Shown: positions 24,133 to 33,135, numbered from the stretch's first letter. The stretch is 64,000 nucleotides of DNA from Sphingobacteriaceae bacterium (GCA_029266635.1 JAQSWM010000003.1:248001-312000); one strand, 5' to 3'. Notes: generated by a model from the letters alone, not told the origin. Made by a program: numbers and translations.

Positions 24133-25494
24133 TTATTGTGCTGTTAAGATTGATCCGGTTGATTTTAAAAGTGAGTAGTATGCAAGCCCGGCATCTGCCT
24201 TGGCTATTTCTAAATTTACCTGTGTTTGGAAAAGCTGCGTTTGAGCATCAATGCGATCTGTTACTGAAGCCACATTGTTCTTGTACTTTGATTCCAGTAT
24301 TTTATCGTTTTCTGCCGCCTGTGCGATAGAAGTTTGGTACACTTTGATCCGCTGTAAAGCAGTTAAATAGTTCTGGTAGTTCTGATTAACTTCTGTTTTC
24401 ACAGCATCAGATGAAATGGTTCTTCCCAGTTCTGCTTCGCTGCGCTGAATGTTGGCTTCTGCAAGTTTGTTCTTGTTCATCCAAAACCGGTCGAAATTCC
24501 AGGCGATTGTTGCTCCCACGGAAATGGGGGCAATAAAGCTGTTGGCAGGCGGGATGAACTTGCCACTCGGGTTGATATAATACATGTTTGCGCCTACGCC
24601 AATGGTAGGTTTTATATCCGCTTTTATAGTGTTGATGTTATTTACTGCTAATTGTGTGCGCAGTCCGGCGCTTCTGATTTCCTGTCTGTTGCTCAGAGCC
24701 GAGTCAATGTAAGCGCTGAGAGGACCGGCATACTGAGGACTATCGGCGAATTCATTTACCTGGATTTGCGTGTTTTCAGGTAGGCCTAACAAAACATCCA
24801 GGTTGTAATTAACGATCTTACGATTATTCTCCAGGTCAATGCCGGTGAGCTCAGAATTGCTACGCTGAAGCTGGAAGCGGAGGACATCGTTTTTAGTCAC
24901 TATTCCCTGATCAAAAAAGCGTTGAGCTTGTTTTAGTTGGTTGTCGATGGCTTCTAAATTCTGTTCTACAACCTTTTTAGTCTGGTTGATTTTATAGAGA
25001 TTGTAATACGCGTTTACTATTGTATAGACGATCTCGTCCTTATCGCGTTCAGCGTCTAATCTTGCCGCACGTGCCAACAGATCGGTTGATTCTTTCGCGT
25101 ATTTGAATTTATTTCCTGCGAAAATCATTTCCTGAACAGACAATGTTCCAATGAAAGCATCCGCCCGTTTTGGTAAATGGAGCGGTGTGCCCGGACCAAT
25201 CTGTAAAGTGGTGGTTGGGATCTCGGCATGGTTGTAAGCGTAGCTGGCACTTGCCTTCGGCAGGATGTTGTCTTTTGCCTGGTTGTACCGCGATACTGCT
25301 TCGTCAACCCGAGCCTGAGACAACTTCAGCGTCGTGCTGTTTTGAATGCCCAGGTTTATTGCCTCACTTAGCGTAAGAGGTTTTACCTCCTGAGCGGAAG
25401 CCTTACTCACTGCCAAAGCCGACAAAAGCATGCCGCTCATCGCCAGGCTTCGGAATGGCTTTGAGGATAGAAAACTAAAAAATGAATATATCAT
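24133..25494 (-). CDS. TolC-family outer membrane efflux protein
   Basis: 453 aa. Signal peptide ending near SKASAQ, then two repeats of the outer membrane efflux protein fold: long helices with LSEAINLGIQNSTTLKLSQA and KNDVLRFQLQRSNSELTGI, and the second half with NRQEIRSAGLRTQLAVN. It forms the outer membrane channel of the efflux pump. Its start overlaps the end of the tetR gene by 4 bp, so it is translationally coupled to the repressor. Confidence 0.92.
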   Translation of the reverse strand: MIYSFFSFLSSKPFRSLAMSGMLLSALAVSKASAQEVKPLTLSEAINLGIQNSTTLKLSQARVDEAVSRYNQAKDNILPKASASYAYNHAEIPTTTLQIGPGTPLHLPKRADAFIGTLSVQEMIFAGNKFKYAKESTDLLARAARLDAERDKDEIVYTIVNAYYNLYKINQTKKVVEQNLEAIDNQLKQAQRFFDQGIVTKNDVLRFQLQRSNSELTGIDLENNRKIVNYNLDVLLGLPENTQIQVNEFADSPQYAGPLSAYIDSALSNRQEIRSAGLRTQLAVNNINTIKADIKPTIGVGANMYYINPSGKFIPPANSFIAPISVGATIAWNFDRFWMNKNKLAEANIQRSEAELGRTISSDAVKTEVNQNYQNYLTALQRIKVYQTSIAQAAENDKILESKYKNNVASVTDRIDAQTQLFQTQVNLEIAKADAGLAYYSLLKSTGSILTAQ

Positions 25495-26114
25495 GGTTTG
25501 GTTAAATGTGCTTTAAGTAAATCTGTTAAATGGGCTTTGATCCGGGGCTTGACACTCTCGTTGAGTGTTTTCTCGTCATTAATATCTTCCCCCAATAGTT
25601 TTGAAGCGAGGACAGAAGCATTAATAACGTAGTATTTAGTGCCAAAAATGGTTGCTACAGTCATTTCTGGATCCACCTTCCTGAAGGTGCCATTTTCTAT
25701 TCCTTCCACGATAATGCGCTTGACTTCATTGGCATTCCGCAACAGGTTATCTGTAATGAAATCTTTTATGTCTGAGCGCTGGTGCAACGAAAGCTCCCGG
25801 TGGATGAGCTGGTGGAAAGAATTATCGCCCATAATCCTGTTGGAGTAAATGTCAATGCACTGGTAGAGCTTGTCCCAAGAGGAAATGTCCTGATCGTTTA
25901 TATCAGAAAGCGTTTGCCTGAAACCGTCAAATCTGCGCTCGAGCACAGCCTGGTACAAGCCGTCTTTTGACCCGAAGTAATAGCTGATCATCGCCATGTT
26001 GACGTTTGCTTCCGAAGCTATCGACCGGGTGGAAGTGCCATCGAAGCCGTTCTGCGCAAAGAGTTTTTGCGCAGCGTCAAGAATGTGGTCTTTTTTATCT
26101 GTCTTATCTTGCAT
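25491..26114 (-). CDS. TetR/AcrR-family repressor of the efflux operon
   Basis: 207 aa. N-terminal helix-turn-helix in KDHILDAAQKLFAQNGFDGT and TSTRSIASEANVNMAMISYY, followed by FGSKDGLYQAVLERR; the C-terminal ligand domain is variable, as usual. The ATG at 26114 gives the normal TetR N-terminus (MQDKTDKK); the open frame continues upstream for 64 more codons that look non-coding and contain the operator. It is the first gene of tetR-tolC-hlyD-emrB. A 20-bp palindrome 16 bp upstream is the likely autoregulatory operator. Confidence 0.93.
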   Translation of the reverse strand: MQDKTDKKDHILDAAQKLFAQNGFDGTSTRSIASEANVNMAMISYYFGSKDGLYQAVLERRFDGFRQTLSDINDQDISSWDKLYQCIDIYSNRIMGDNSFHQLIHRELSLHQRSDIKDFITDNLLRNANEVKRIIVEGIENGTFRKVDPEMTVATIFGTKYYVINASVLASKLLGEDINDEKTLNESVKPRIKAHLTDLLKAHLTKP

Positions 26115-26130
26115 AACAATGGGCGCAAAA

Positions 26131-26150
26131 TTAATCAATCGTTTGATTAA
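26131..26150. promoter_or_regulatory. Palindromic operator of the TetR-controlled efflux operon
   Basis: ttaatcaatcgtttgattaa: perfect 8-bp half-sites (ttaatcaa / ttgattaa) with a 4-bp centre, ending 16 bp upstream of the tetR ATG. Its size and symmetry suit a TetR/AcrR dimer. It is 97 bp from the divergent PIG-L gene start, so control of both sides is possible. Confidence 0.8.
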
Positions 26151-26246
26151 ATAATATTGATGACAAAATATTTTTACTTCGTGACAATTTCGTGAACCAG
26201 CGGTATGCTGATTTAGAATTTGGCAATTACTAAGTACTTTCGTGGT

Positions 26247-28697
26247 ATGCGGATTACAGTTTTTGCAACGGCCTTCATATTTTTTATCAAATTTTCTATC
26301 GCACAAACTTCGCCCCAGCTCAACTCAGCAGAGATTCAGCTCGGTTTGAAGAAATTAAATGTGCTTGGGAGCGTGTTATACATTGCAGCACATCCCGATG
26401 ATGAGAATACACGGCTGCTTGCGTATCTGGCAAAGGAAAAACTGTATCGTACCGGATATTTGTCGCTGACACGCGGCGATGGCGGTCAAAACCTCATCGG
26501 CAGCGAACAAGGAGATCTACTCGGCGTGATACGCACACAGGAGCTTCTGGGAGCCCGCAAGATTGATGGCACTGAACAATTTTTTACCCGGGCAAATGAC
26601 TTCGGTTTTTCCAAAACTGCTGATGAGACTTTAAAGATCTGGGATAAAGAAATGATCCTTTCGGATGTGGTTTGGGCTATCAGAAAATTCAGGCCTGATG
26701 TGATCATCACCCGTTTTCCCTCTGACTCGCGGGCCGGGCACGGGCATCACCAGTCCTCCTCAATTTTAGCCCAGGAAGCATTTTCGGCAGCAGCCGATCC
26801 CAACCGCTTTCCCGGGCAGCTTAAATATGTTTCGCCCTGGCAGGCGAAACGGATTTTGTGGAACACCTTCAACTTCGGTGGAATGAATACCACCTCAGAA
26901 GATCAGTTAAAAATTGACATCGGCGCTTACAACAGCCTGCTTGGCAAAACTTACGGCGAACTGGCTGCCGAAAGCCGTTCCAACCACAAGAGCCAGGGAA
27001 TGGGCTCAACAGTTCAGCGGGGGCAATCTTTTGAATACTTCAGCTTGTGGAAGGGTGATATGCCGAAAGCGGAATTGATGGAAGGAATTACTGCGTCGTG
27101 GGAGAGAGTAAAGGGTTCTGAAAACCTGTCAGCCTTGGTGAAAAAGATCTATTCGGAATATAATCCTGAACAGCCGCAAAATTCTGTCGCGGCACTTGTT
27201 AGTCTGTTGAGCCAATTAGAATCCCTCAAGGATAATTATTGGAAAGAGCAGAAGAGCAAGGAAGTTAAAAATCTGATTGCCCAATGCGCTGGACTATGGT
27301 TTGAAAGCTATTCGCCTGATCCAACGGTCGCAATTGGAAGCCCCGTCACTATCAGGTCGCAAATTCTTCTCAATACAAGTGCCCCAATTAAACTCGTGAG
27401 TACCAGCGTTTCCGGAGAAACAGTAAAGTCGGACGCTGTCTTGGCGACTCAGAAATTACTCAACGTTCAAAATAGCGTTACTCCAAAAGCAACATCGCAA
27501 CCCTATTGGCTTTCTGAAAAACATCCGACAGGAAATTATTCCGTAGCTAATCAGTTAATGATCGGCAGTCCAGAAAACCCCGAGCCGCTGAGCATACATT
27601 ATGAATTTGAGGTAGCGGGGAAGCGGATTGAATATGTGCGCCCGGTGGTTTACAAATACACTGATCCAATACGCGGCGAAGTGTATCAGCCTCTGGCCAT
27701 CGCCCCGCCGATTACCGCTAATCTTGAGAACAAAGTTCTGCTATTCAGCGGAGGTAATCCTAAAACGGTGTCGGTAAGATTGAAGGCGTTTAAAGATGAA
27801 GCCTCGGGAACGCTACGGTTGGATATTCCGCAAGGCTGGACTAGTGAGCCTTCGCTCGTGAACTTTGCACTGAAAAACAAGGGAGATGAGAGGTTGATAG
27901 ACTTCCGCGTAAGCCCATCCGCAAAAGCCGGGTCGGGCACATTAACAGCTGTTGTTGAAACTGGGGGCAGCACCTACAGCCAGGAGTATAAAACCATCAA
28001 CTACAATCACATTCCTTTGACAACATTATTCCCCGGCGCTGAAGCTAAACTTGTAAAACTTGACCTGAAAACAGCAGGGAAGAAAATCGGGTACATAGCG
28101 GGCGCAGGCGATTTGATACCCGATATGCTTAAACAAATTGGCTATGATGTTGATGTGCTTTCAGAAAAGCAGATCAGCGATGGAAACCTCTCGGCTTATG
28201 ACGCGATAGTAACTGGCGTGAGAGCTTACAACATCGATCCACGGCTAAAGTTCCAGCAGCCAAATCTCCTTAAGTACGTAGAAAATGGTGGCAACCTGGT
28301 TATTCAGTACAATGTAAACCGACCGCTTCAGATAAATCAGATCGGCCCTTATCCTTTCACAATAGGGAGCACCAGGGTTACTGAAGAAGATGCAATGGCC
28401 ACTATTACTGACCCGGGAAATGAAGTGCTGAACTATCCAAACAAAATTACGAGAGCAGATTTTAACGGCTGGATTCAAGAGCGGGGCATTTATTTTGCGC
28501 AAGACATTGATCCGCGTTATCAGACGCCTTTAAGTATGCACGACACAGGAGAAAAGCCCTCGAACGGCTCGTTGCTTGTTGCAAACTATGGAAAAGGCAG
28601 GTTCGTGTATACCTCCTTAGTGTTTTTTAGAGAATTACCTGCCGGAGTTCCCGGAGCGTACAGATTATTTGTAAATTTGCTCGCAAGAAAACAATAG
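26247..28697 (+). CDS. Secreted PIG-L (GlcNAc deacetylase-like) family protein
   Basis: 816 aa. Signal peptide (MRITVFATAFIFFIKFSIAQ), then the PIG-L/LmbE domain: metal-binding AAHPDDENTRLLAY (about 47-60), LSLTRGDGGQNLIG, and GHGHHQSSS with the third ligand. The middle is beta-rich (about 370-600), and the end (about 605-816) resembles a glutamine-amidotransferase-like Rossmann domain (GYIAGAGDLIPDMLKQIGYD, YDAIVTGVRAYN). The family removes acetyl groups from amino sugars, using zinc. The ATG at 26247 was chosen for the signal peptide over a TTG at 26220. It is followed by two mini-genes and a symporter, probably one operon for an amino-sugar-like substrate (inference). Confidence 0.85.
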   Translation: MRITVFATAFIFFIKFSIAQTSPQLNSAEIQLGLKKLNVLGSVLYIAAHPDDENTRLLAYLAKEKLYRTGYLSLTRGDGGQNLIGSEQGDLLGVIRTQELLGARKIDGTEQFFTRANDFGFSKTADETLKIWDKEMILSDVVWAIRKFRPDVIITRFPSDSRAGHGHHQSSSILAQEAFSAAADPNRFPGQLKYVSPWQAKRILWNTFNFGGMNTTSEDQLKIDIGAYNSLLGKTYGELAAESRSNHKSQGMGSTVQRGQSFEYFSLWKGDMPKAELMEGITASWERVKGSENLSALVKKIYSEYNPEQPQNSVAALVSLLSQLESLKDNYWKEQKSKEVKNLIAQCAGLWFESYSPDPTVAIGSPVTIRSQILLNTSAPIKLVSTSVSGETVKSDAVLATQKLLNVQNSVTPKATSQPYWLSEKHPTGNYSVANQLMIGSPENPEPLSIHYEFEVAGKRIEYVRPVVYKYTDPIRGEVYQPLAIAPPITANLENKVLLFSGGNPKTVSVRLKAFKDEASGTLRLDIPQGWTSEPSLVNFALKNKGDERLIDFRVSPSAKAGSGTLTAVVETGGSTYSQEYKTINYNHIPLTTLFPGAEAKLVKLDLKTAGKKIGYIAGAGDLIPDMLKQIGYDVDVLSEKQISDGNLSAYDAIVTGVRAYNIDPRLKFQQPNLLKYVENGGNLVIQYNVNRPLQINQIGPYPFTIGSTRVTEEDAMATITDPGNEVLNYPNKITRADFNGWIQERGIYFAQDIDPRYQTPLSMHDTGEKPSNGSLLVANYGKGRFVYTSLVFFRELPAGVPGAYRLFVNLLARKQ

Positions 28698-28699
28698 AC

Positions 28700-28879
28700 A
28701 TGTCAAACCACACCGAAACTAACAACAGCGATTCAGTTTATTATTGGTTATCCTTTATTTGTGGCTTGTTAACTGCCTGGGTAATTAGCGGTTCAGTTGT
28801 GTGGACCATCTTAGGTGGGCTTATCGGGTTGCTTTTCGCCGCTTTCTATCTGAATGCGCTTGTAAAGAACCGTGACTAA
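28700..28879 (+). CDS. 59-aa membrane protein, possible symporter accessory subunit
   Basis: Starts 2 bp after the PIG-L stop and ends with TAA at 28877-28879. The product (MSNHTETNNSDSVYYWLSFI...) has a polar N-terminus and two hydrophobic stretches (about 15-30 and 32-51) broken by a short loop, then a basic end LVKNRD. Its stop overlaps the start of the next mini-gene by 8 bp. Small two-helix partners of SSS symporters are known (DUF485, DUF997 and DUF4212 types), but I cannot assign this to one of them. Confidence 0.7.
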   Translation: MSNHTETNNSDSVYYWLSFICGLLTAWVISGSVVWTILGGLIGLLFAAFYLNALVKNRD

Positions 28880-28997
28880 ACCTGACAAGGAACTTCCTCC
28901 CTTTTTAAAATCCTGGCAACAGTTCTACCTGTTGCTTATATTCTGGCTTGCCGTTCTGATTGCTGCATTCTACGCTTTCACAAAATATTTTGAATGA
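28872..28997 (+). CDS. 41-aa single-pass membrane protein with GTG start
   Basis: A GTG at 28872, inside the end of the preceding mini-gene, opens a 41-codon frame: polar KPDKELPPFLKSWQQ, then one membrane helix (about 18-36, FYLLLIFWLAVLIAAFYAF) and a TKYFE end. Its stop TGA at 28995 overlaps the ATG of the symporter at 28994 (ATGA). Such stepwise overlaps argue that all three are made together. Very likely translated, function unknown; an accessory subunit of the symporter is plausible. Confidence 0.65.
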   Translation: MTKPDKELPPFLKSWQQFYLLLIFWLAVLIAAFYAFTKYFE

Positions 28998-30682
28998 GCG
29001 TTCTTGACTGGATTGTTTTAACCTGCACTCTGCTGGCCATTGTTGTTTATGGCATTTACAAGAGCCGGGGCACGCAAAACATTCAGGGTTACTTATTAGG
29101 AAATCAATCGCTGCCCTGGTATCACGTTTTCCTTTCGGTGATGGCCACACAGGCGAGCGCTATCACCTTTCTTTCTGCCCCCGGTTTGGCGTATTCAACC
29201 GGGATGGGCTTCGTTCAATTTTATTTCGGTTTGCCCCTGGCGATGATCTTGCTCAGCATCACCTTTGTGCCTGCGTTTCACCGGCTCAAGGTTTATACAG
29301 CTTACCAGTTTCTCGAAGAACGATTTGATCTAAAAACCCGGGCACTCACCGCTTTTTTGTTCCTCATCCAGCGTGGCCTCTCTACCGGGATAACGATCTA
29401 CGCTCCTTCTATCATCCTCTCAATAATCCTCAACATTGATACCACATACACCACCATTTTCATAGGCGGATTGGTAATTATTTATACTGTTTACGGGGGC
29501 ACCAAAGCAGTGTCGTACACGCAGCTTCTGCAAATGAGCATCATTTTCTCAGGGCTTTTTGTAGCGGGATGCATGGTTGTGCATTTGCTTCCAAAAGACG
29601 TGAGTTTTAGTAATGCACTGCACATCGCGGGTAACATGGGACGCACAAAAGCCATCGATTTCTCATTCGACTGGCACAATCAATATTCCGTATGGAGTGG
29701 GTTGATTGGAGGATTTTTCTTGCAGCTGTCGTATTTCGGCACTGATCAGAGCCAGGTGGGACGGTACCTAACGGGCGCATCCGTGGGCGAAAGCCGCTTA
29801 GGGCTGCTGGCAAATGGGCTTGTTAAGATACCGATGCAGTTCCTGATCCTGCTGATTGGTGTTTTAGTTTTTTCCTTCTACCAGTACAAGCAGCCGCCAT
29901 TGTTTTTCAATAGCTATGAACTTAACAAGCTCGAAAAGAGCCCTTATCGGAACGAATTAGAGCAAATCAAGATTGACTATAAAAAGGCTTTTGATGAGAA
30001 GCAAATGTATGTTCAGCAATTGAATGAGCAGTTAAACGACGATAATGCACAGCAATTAAGCGGCACGAGGGAGTTGCTACAAGCTGCTGATGGAAAGGTA
30101 AAGGCTATACGCACCCGTGTTGTCGATCTGATGCTCATCAACGACCCGCATGCCGACACAAACGACAACAACTATATTTTCCTCAGTTTTGTAACGAAGT
30201 ATCTGCCGCAGGGCTTAGTAGGTTTGCTGATTGCGATCATCTTTTTAGCTTCGATGGGCTCCACAGCAAGCGGACTAAATTCTCTTGCATCTACAACTGT
30301 GGTAGATATTTATAAGCGCCTGGTGAGCAAAGGTGGCAGTGATCAGCAATATTTATCCGCGTCGAGATGGTTTACGGTTGGTTGGGGCGTGTTTTGTATT
30401 GGGATGGCTTTATATGCCAGCAAACTCGGCAACCTGATAGAAGCTGTAAACATTCTGGGTTCATTGTTTTACGGTACTATTTTAGGCGTGTTTATCGTTG
30501 CATTTTATCTCAGGATGGTACAGGGGCGGGCAGTGTTTTGGGCTGCCGTGATTACCGAGCTTGTAGTTATGGCGATTTGGATATTTACGAACATCGCTTT
30601 TCTATGGCTGAACGTGGTGGGATGCTTGTTAGTTGCAATAATATCATATTTGATACAACTGCTCGCGGAAAAAAGCCGCTGA
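28994..30682 (+). CDS. Sodium:solute symporter (SSS family) with a long inserted loop
   Basis: 562 aa, about 13 membrane helices. SSS features: GNQSLPWYHVFLSVMATQAS, AYSTGMGFVQFYFGLPLA, YTVYGGTKAVSYTQLLQM, and the sodium-site helix IIFLASMGSTASGLNSLAS. Between the helix ending near residue 297 and that sodium-site helix (about 405) lies an insertion of about 105 residues, rich in Glu/Gln/Lys and probably coiled coil (KSPYRNELEQIKIDYKKAFD). The GH2-linked symporter at 19538 has only about 50 residues in the same place. The cargo is unknown; the operon suggests a product of the PIG-L enzyme. Confidence 0.88.
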   Translation: MSVLDWIVLTCTLLAIVVYGIYKSRGTQNIQGYLLGNQSLPWYHVFLSVMATQASAITFLSAPGLAYSTGMGFVQFYFGLPLAMILLSITFVPAFHRLKVYTAYQFLEERFDLKTRALTAFLFLIQRGLSTGITIYAPSIILSIILNIDTTYTTIFIGGLVIIYTVYGGTKAVSYTQLLQMSIIFSGLFVAGCMVVHLLPKDVSFSNALHIAGNMGRTKAIDFSFDWHNQYSVWSGLIGGFFLQLSYFGTDQSQVGRYLTGASVGESRLGLLANGLVKIPMQFLILLIGVLVFSFYQYKQPPLFFNSYELNKLEKSPYRNELEQIKIDYKKAFDEKQMYVQQLNEQLNDDNAQQLSGTRELLQAADGKVKAIRTRVVDLMLINDPHADTNDNNYIFLSFVTKYLPQGLVGLLIAIIFLASMGSTASGLNSLASTTVVDIYKRLVSKGGSDQQYLSASRWFTVGWGVFCIGMALYASKLGNLIEAVNILGSLFYGTILGVFIVAFYLRMVQGRAVFWAAVITELVVMAIWIFTNIAFLWLNVVGCLLVAIISYLIQLLAEKSR

Positions 30683-30728
30683 TGAAACAACTAAATACTT
30701 ATTTTTAGAAATTATTTTATTCAAGAAT

Positions 30729-31274
30729 ATGAAAAAGATCATCTTAACGCTTGTATGCGCAATTTGCTTTTTAGGCGCAGAAGCTCAGTACAAATTTCCG
30801 GCTTTAGACGCAAGCCCGGCAGATTTTGTCATTTATCCGCTCAAGGCAGCAAACACAGGTGCTCCGGCAAAAATCAAGGTTTCCTACTCTCGCCCTGCAA
30901 AGAAGGGAAGAGAGATTTTTGGTACGCTTGAGGCATTTGGAAAAGTATGGCGTGCAGGTGCAAATGAATCAACCCAGATACAGTTTTATGTTCCGGTTAC
31001 AGTTGGGGGCAAAAGCATCGCGGCAGGAACTTACAGCTTGTTCGCAATTCCTGATAAAGATAAATGGACCATCATCTTAAACTCTGCTACAAACAGATGG
31101 GGAGCATACAGCTATGACCAGACAAAAGATATTGCCCGCGTTGATGTGCCGGTAAAAACATTGCCTGATGTAGTTGAGAACTTTTCAATCACCTTTACAG
31201 ATAAGCCGGGCGGTGCAAACCTGGTTATGGGCTGGGATAAAACGGCTGTTGAGCTGCCTATCACTTTCCAATAG
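30729..31274 (+). CDS. DUF2911-family secreted protein
   Basis: 181 aa with a signal peptide (cleavage near GAEAQ). The DUF2911 signature is clear: VSYSRPAKKGREIFG, KVWRAGANESTQIQF, AAGTYSLFAIPDKDKWTIIL and the end block NLVMGWDKTAVELP. The family is common in Bacteroidota and has no proven function; many members are annotated as asparagine synthetase B by transfer, for which this sequence gives no support. It starts 46 bp after the symporter and ends at a hairpin, so it may be either a separate unit or the last gene of that operon. Confidence 0.88.
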   Translation: MKKIILTLVCAICFLGAEAQYKFPALDASPADFVIYPLKAANTGAPAKIKVSYSRPAKKGREIFGTLEAFGKVWRAGANESTQIQFYVPVTVGGKSIAAGTYSLFAIPDKDKWTIILNSATNRWGAYSYDQTKDIARVDVPVKTLPDVVENFSITFTDKPGGANLVMGWDKTAVELPITFQ

Positions 31275-31284
31275 GTATAAAACA

Positions 31285-31314
31285 AAACATCCCGGACACA
31301 ATGCCGGGATGTTT
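31285..31314 (+). terminator. Hairpin after the DUF2911 gene
   Basis: Perfect 11-bp arms (31285-31295 and 31304-31314) with an 8-nt loop, 10 bp after the stop. Only three T close the hairpin and no T tract follows. Confidence 0.65.
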
Positions 31315-31412
31315 CAACCTAAACCTTATCACAATTAAACCAATTACTTGGTTCATTTATTAAACGCTTTGGTTCTTAAATAGTTTTAAGGGAATTTGAT
31401 TTTTTTTAAGGG

Positions 31413-31922
31413 CTACAAATATCGCTCAGACAAAATCTTTTTATGATGATTTAAATGCCCTGCACAAATAAAAAGCAGGGCTTTTGTGCTTATGGGATGT
31501 CCGCTTGCCACGCCAATTCTCGATAGCTCTTCCTCACCAAAGCACCTGAAAAGCGCAAGGCTGGCTTCCCGAACCAACTTGAACTCTTTCGCCAGGCTCT
31601 CCAGGCTTCTGTCACCGAAATTCGCGTTAGCAACAAAATTATTTTCTTCAAACCCCGGGAGTGATGTTTTGTCATTCCGCCCAACCCGCAAAGCCCGGTA
31701 AGCCATGATACGCTCAGTATCTATCATGTGGCCGATCAGCTCTTTCACGGTCCACTTTCCATCCGCGTATGCAAAATCCCCTTTTTCATGAGGGATAGAA
31801 TTTACAAAAGCTGGAAAGCTTTCTAACTGCTCTTCAAGAGCTCCAATTACATCGTCTTGAACTGTGTCAATGTACTTTTGGAAGAATATTCCAAACTCAG
31901 TGTGCGGTAGTGGCCGGTTCAT
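31413..31922 (-). CDS. DinB-superfamily protein
   Basis: 169 aa, four-helix bundle of the DinB_2 type. The metal-binding histidines appear in KWTVKELIGHMIDTERIMAY and at the end in AGHLNHHKKILSERY, and the block FEENNFV between them is also usual. Members are zinc- or nickel-binding enzymes, several being thiol transferases for bacillithiol or mycothiol; the substrate here is unknown. Its start lies 26 bp inside the end of the histidine kinase gene, so the two are co-transcribed. Confidence 0.88.
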   Translation of the reverse strand: MNRPLPHTEFGIFFQKYIDTVQDDVIGALEEQLESFPAFVNSIPHEKGDFAYADGKWTVKELIGHMIDTERIMAYRALRVGRNDKTSLPGFEENNFVANANFGDRSLESLAKEFKLVREASLALFRCFGEEELSRIGVASGHPISTKALLFICAGHLNHHKKILSERYL

Positions 31923-33135
31923 ATGATAAGCTGCTTTTTAATACTATCCTGATTGTTGTTGCCCTGCCGGGGTCAGAATCTTTCACATAGATTTGCCCGT
32001 TGTGGTAATTTTCTATTATCCGTTTGGTGAGCGATAGGCCTAAGCCCCAGCCTCGTTTTCGGGTTGTATAGCCTGGCTGGAAAATTGTTTCCCACTTCAG
32101 GCGGGGAATGCCCTTTCCGGTATCGCAAACATCAATGATGACCTGCTCTTTTGCCAGGTTTTCTGTTACCGTAACCTCAATTTTCCCGGCACCCTCAATG
32201 GCGTTCACGGAGTTTTTAAAAAGGTTTTCAAGCACCCAATCAAACAAGGGTATGTTCATTAAAGCCTCTGCCTGATCATCGCCCGCGATTAAAATTTGGA
32301 TCTTATCGCTCGTCCTCACGCCGAAATAATCCACGTACTCTTTAACGGTTTCGTAAACATTATGGCTTTGCAGGATAGGTTTGGAGCCGATCTTGGAGAA
32401 GCGGTCGGCAACCATTTCCAAACGCTTCACATCGTTTTCCATTTCGATCATCAGCGGATCTCCCTCTGCATTGAACTTAGATTTAAGCAGTTCTATCCAG
32501 GCCATGAGCGATGAAATGGGCGTCCCTAACTGGTGGGCGGTTTCCTTCGCCATACCCACCCAGACCTGGTTCTGTTCCGATCGCCGCGAGGAACTAAAAA
32601 CCATGTAGGCTATGAGCAGGAAAATTGCAATTACGGTAAGCTGTATGTAGGGAAAAACCTGTAGCTGCGTGAGCAGGGGCGAATCGCGGTAATATACTTT
32701 CCAATAGTCTTTACTTGATATTTTCAGGATGATAGGGCTGTGCTGCTGCTTCATTTCAGCAAGCTGATTGTGAAAATACTTCGGATCATAAATCTGTTCT
32801 GCATGACTGTCCAGATCATCTGCAGGTACTTTCACATAAGTTTTAGTACTGTCAAGTCCGCGGTAATAGATAATGTTTTCATTAGAGTCTGTCACTATCG
32901 CCGGTAGCGAAAGGCTATCGCGGATGGAGTAGATCAGCGTGACGAATTCGTCGTTGGCATCGTACATAGATGCTATTTCCTTCTGGGCGGTGGCCCAAAT
33001 CTCCGCCCGTGTCCGCTCAGCGACAGAAATATTTTTGACCAGGTAGTTGGTGTACCATAACGATGCCCCGGCAATAATCACCGCAAAGGCAAGAAGCAAA
33101 AATTTCCATCTCCGTTTCTGGTCGTAGGGATTCAT
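31897..33135 (-). CDS. Membrane sensor histidine kinase
   Basis: 412 aa. Two membrane helices (about 11-33 and 165-185) enclose a periplasmic sensor of about 130 residues. The kinase core has the H-box MAKETAHQLGTPISSLMAW (His about 203), N-box LENLFKNSVNAIEG, G1 DTGKGIP and G2 RGWGLGLSLTKRI. No response regulator is next to it, so it is an orphan kinase in this window. The ATG at 33135 was preferred to an upstream start that adds 12 residues with no role. It overlaps the dinB-like gene by 26 bp. Confidence 0.92.
   Translation of the reverse strand: MNPYDQKRRWKFLLLAFAVIIAGASLWYTNYLVKNISVAERTRAEIWATAQKEIASMYDANDEFVTLIYSIRDSLSLPAIVTDSNENIIYYRGLDSTKTYVKVPADDLDSHAEQIYDPKYFHNQLAEMKQQHSPIILKISSKDYWKVYYRDSPLLTQLQVFPYIQLTVIAIFLLIAYMVFSSSRRSEQNQVWVGMAKETAHQLGTPISSLMAWIELLKSKFNAEGDPLMIEMENDVKRLEMVADRFSKIGSKPILQSHNVYETVKEYVDYFGVRTSDKIQILIAGDDQAEALMNIPLFDWVLENLFKNSVNAIEGAGKIEVTVTENLAKEQVIIDVCDTGKGIPRLKWETIFQPGYTTRKRGWGLGLSLTKRIIENYHNGQIYVKDSDPGRATTIRIVLKSSLSYEPATTAH

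Noticed and set aside
26115-26306. An N-terminal extension of 64 residues on the TetR protein, with several Cys and His residues
   Set aside because: It lies over the operator and the divergent promoter region, and the TetR fold begins right after the ATG at 26114.
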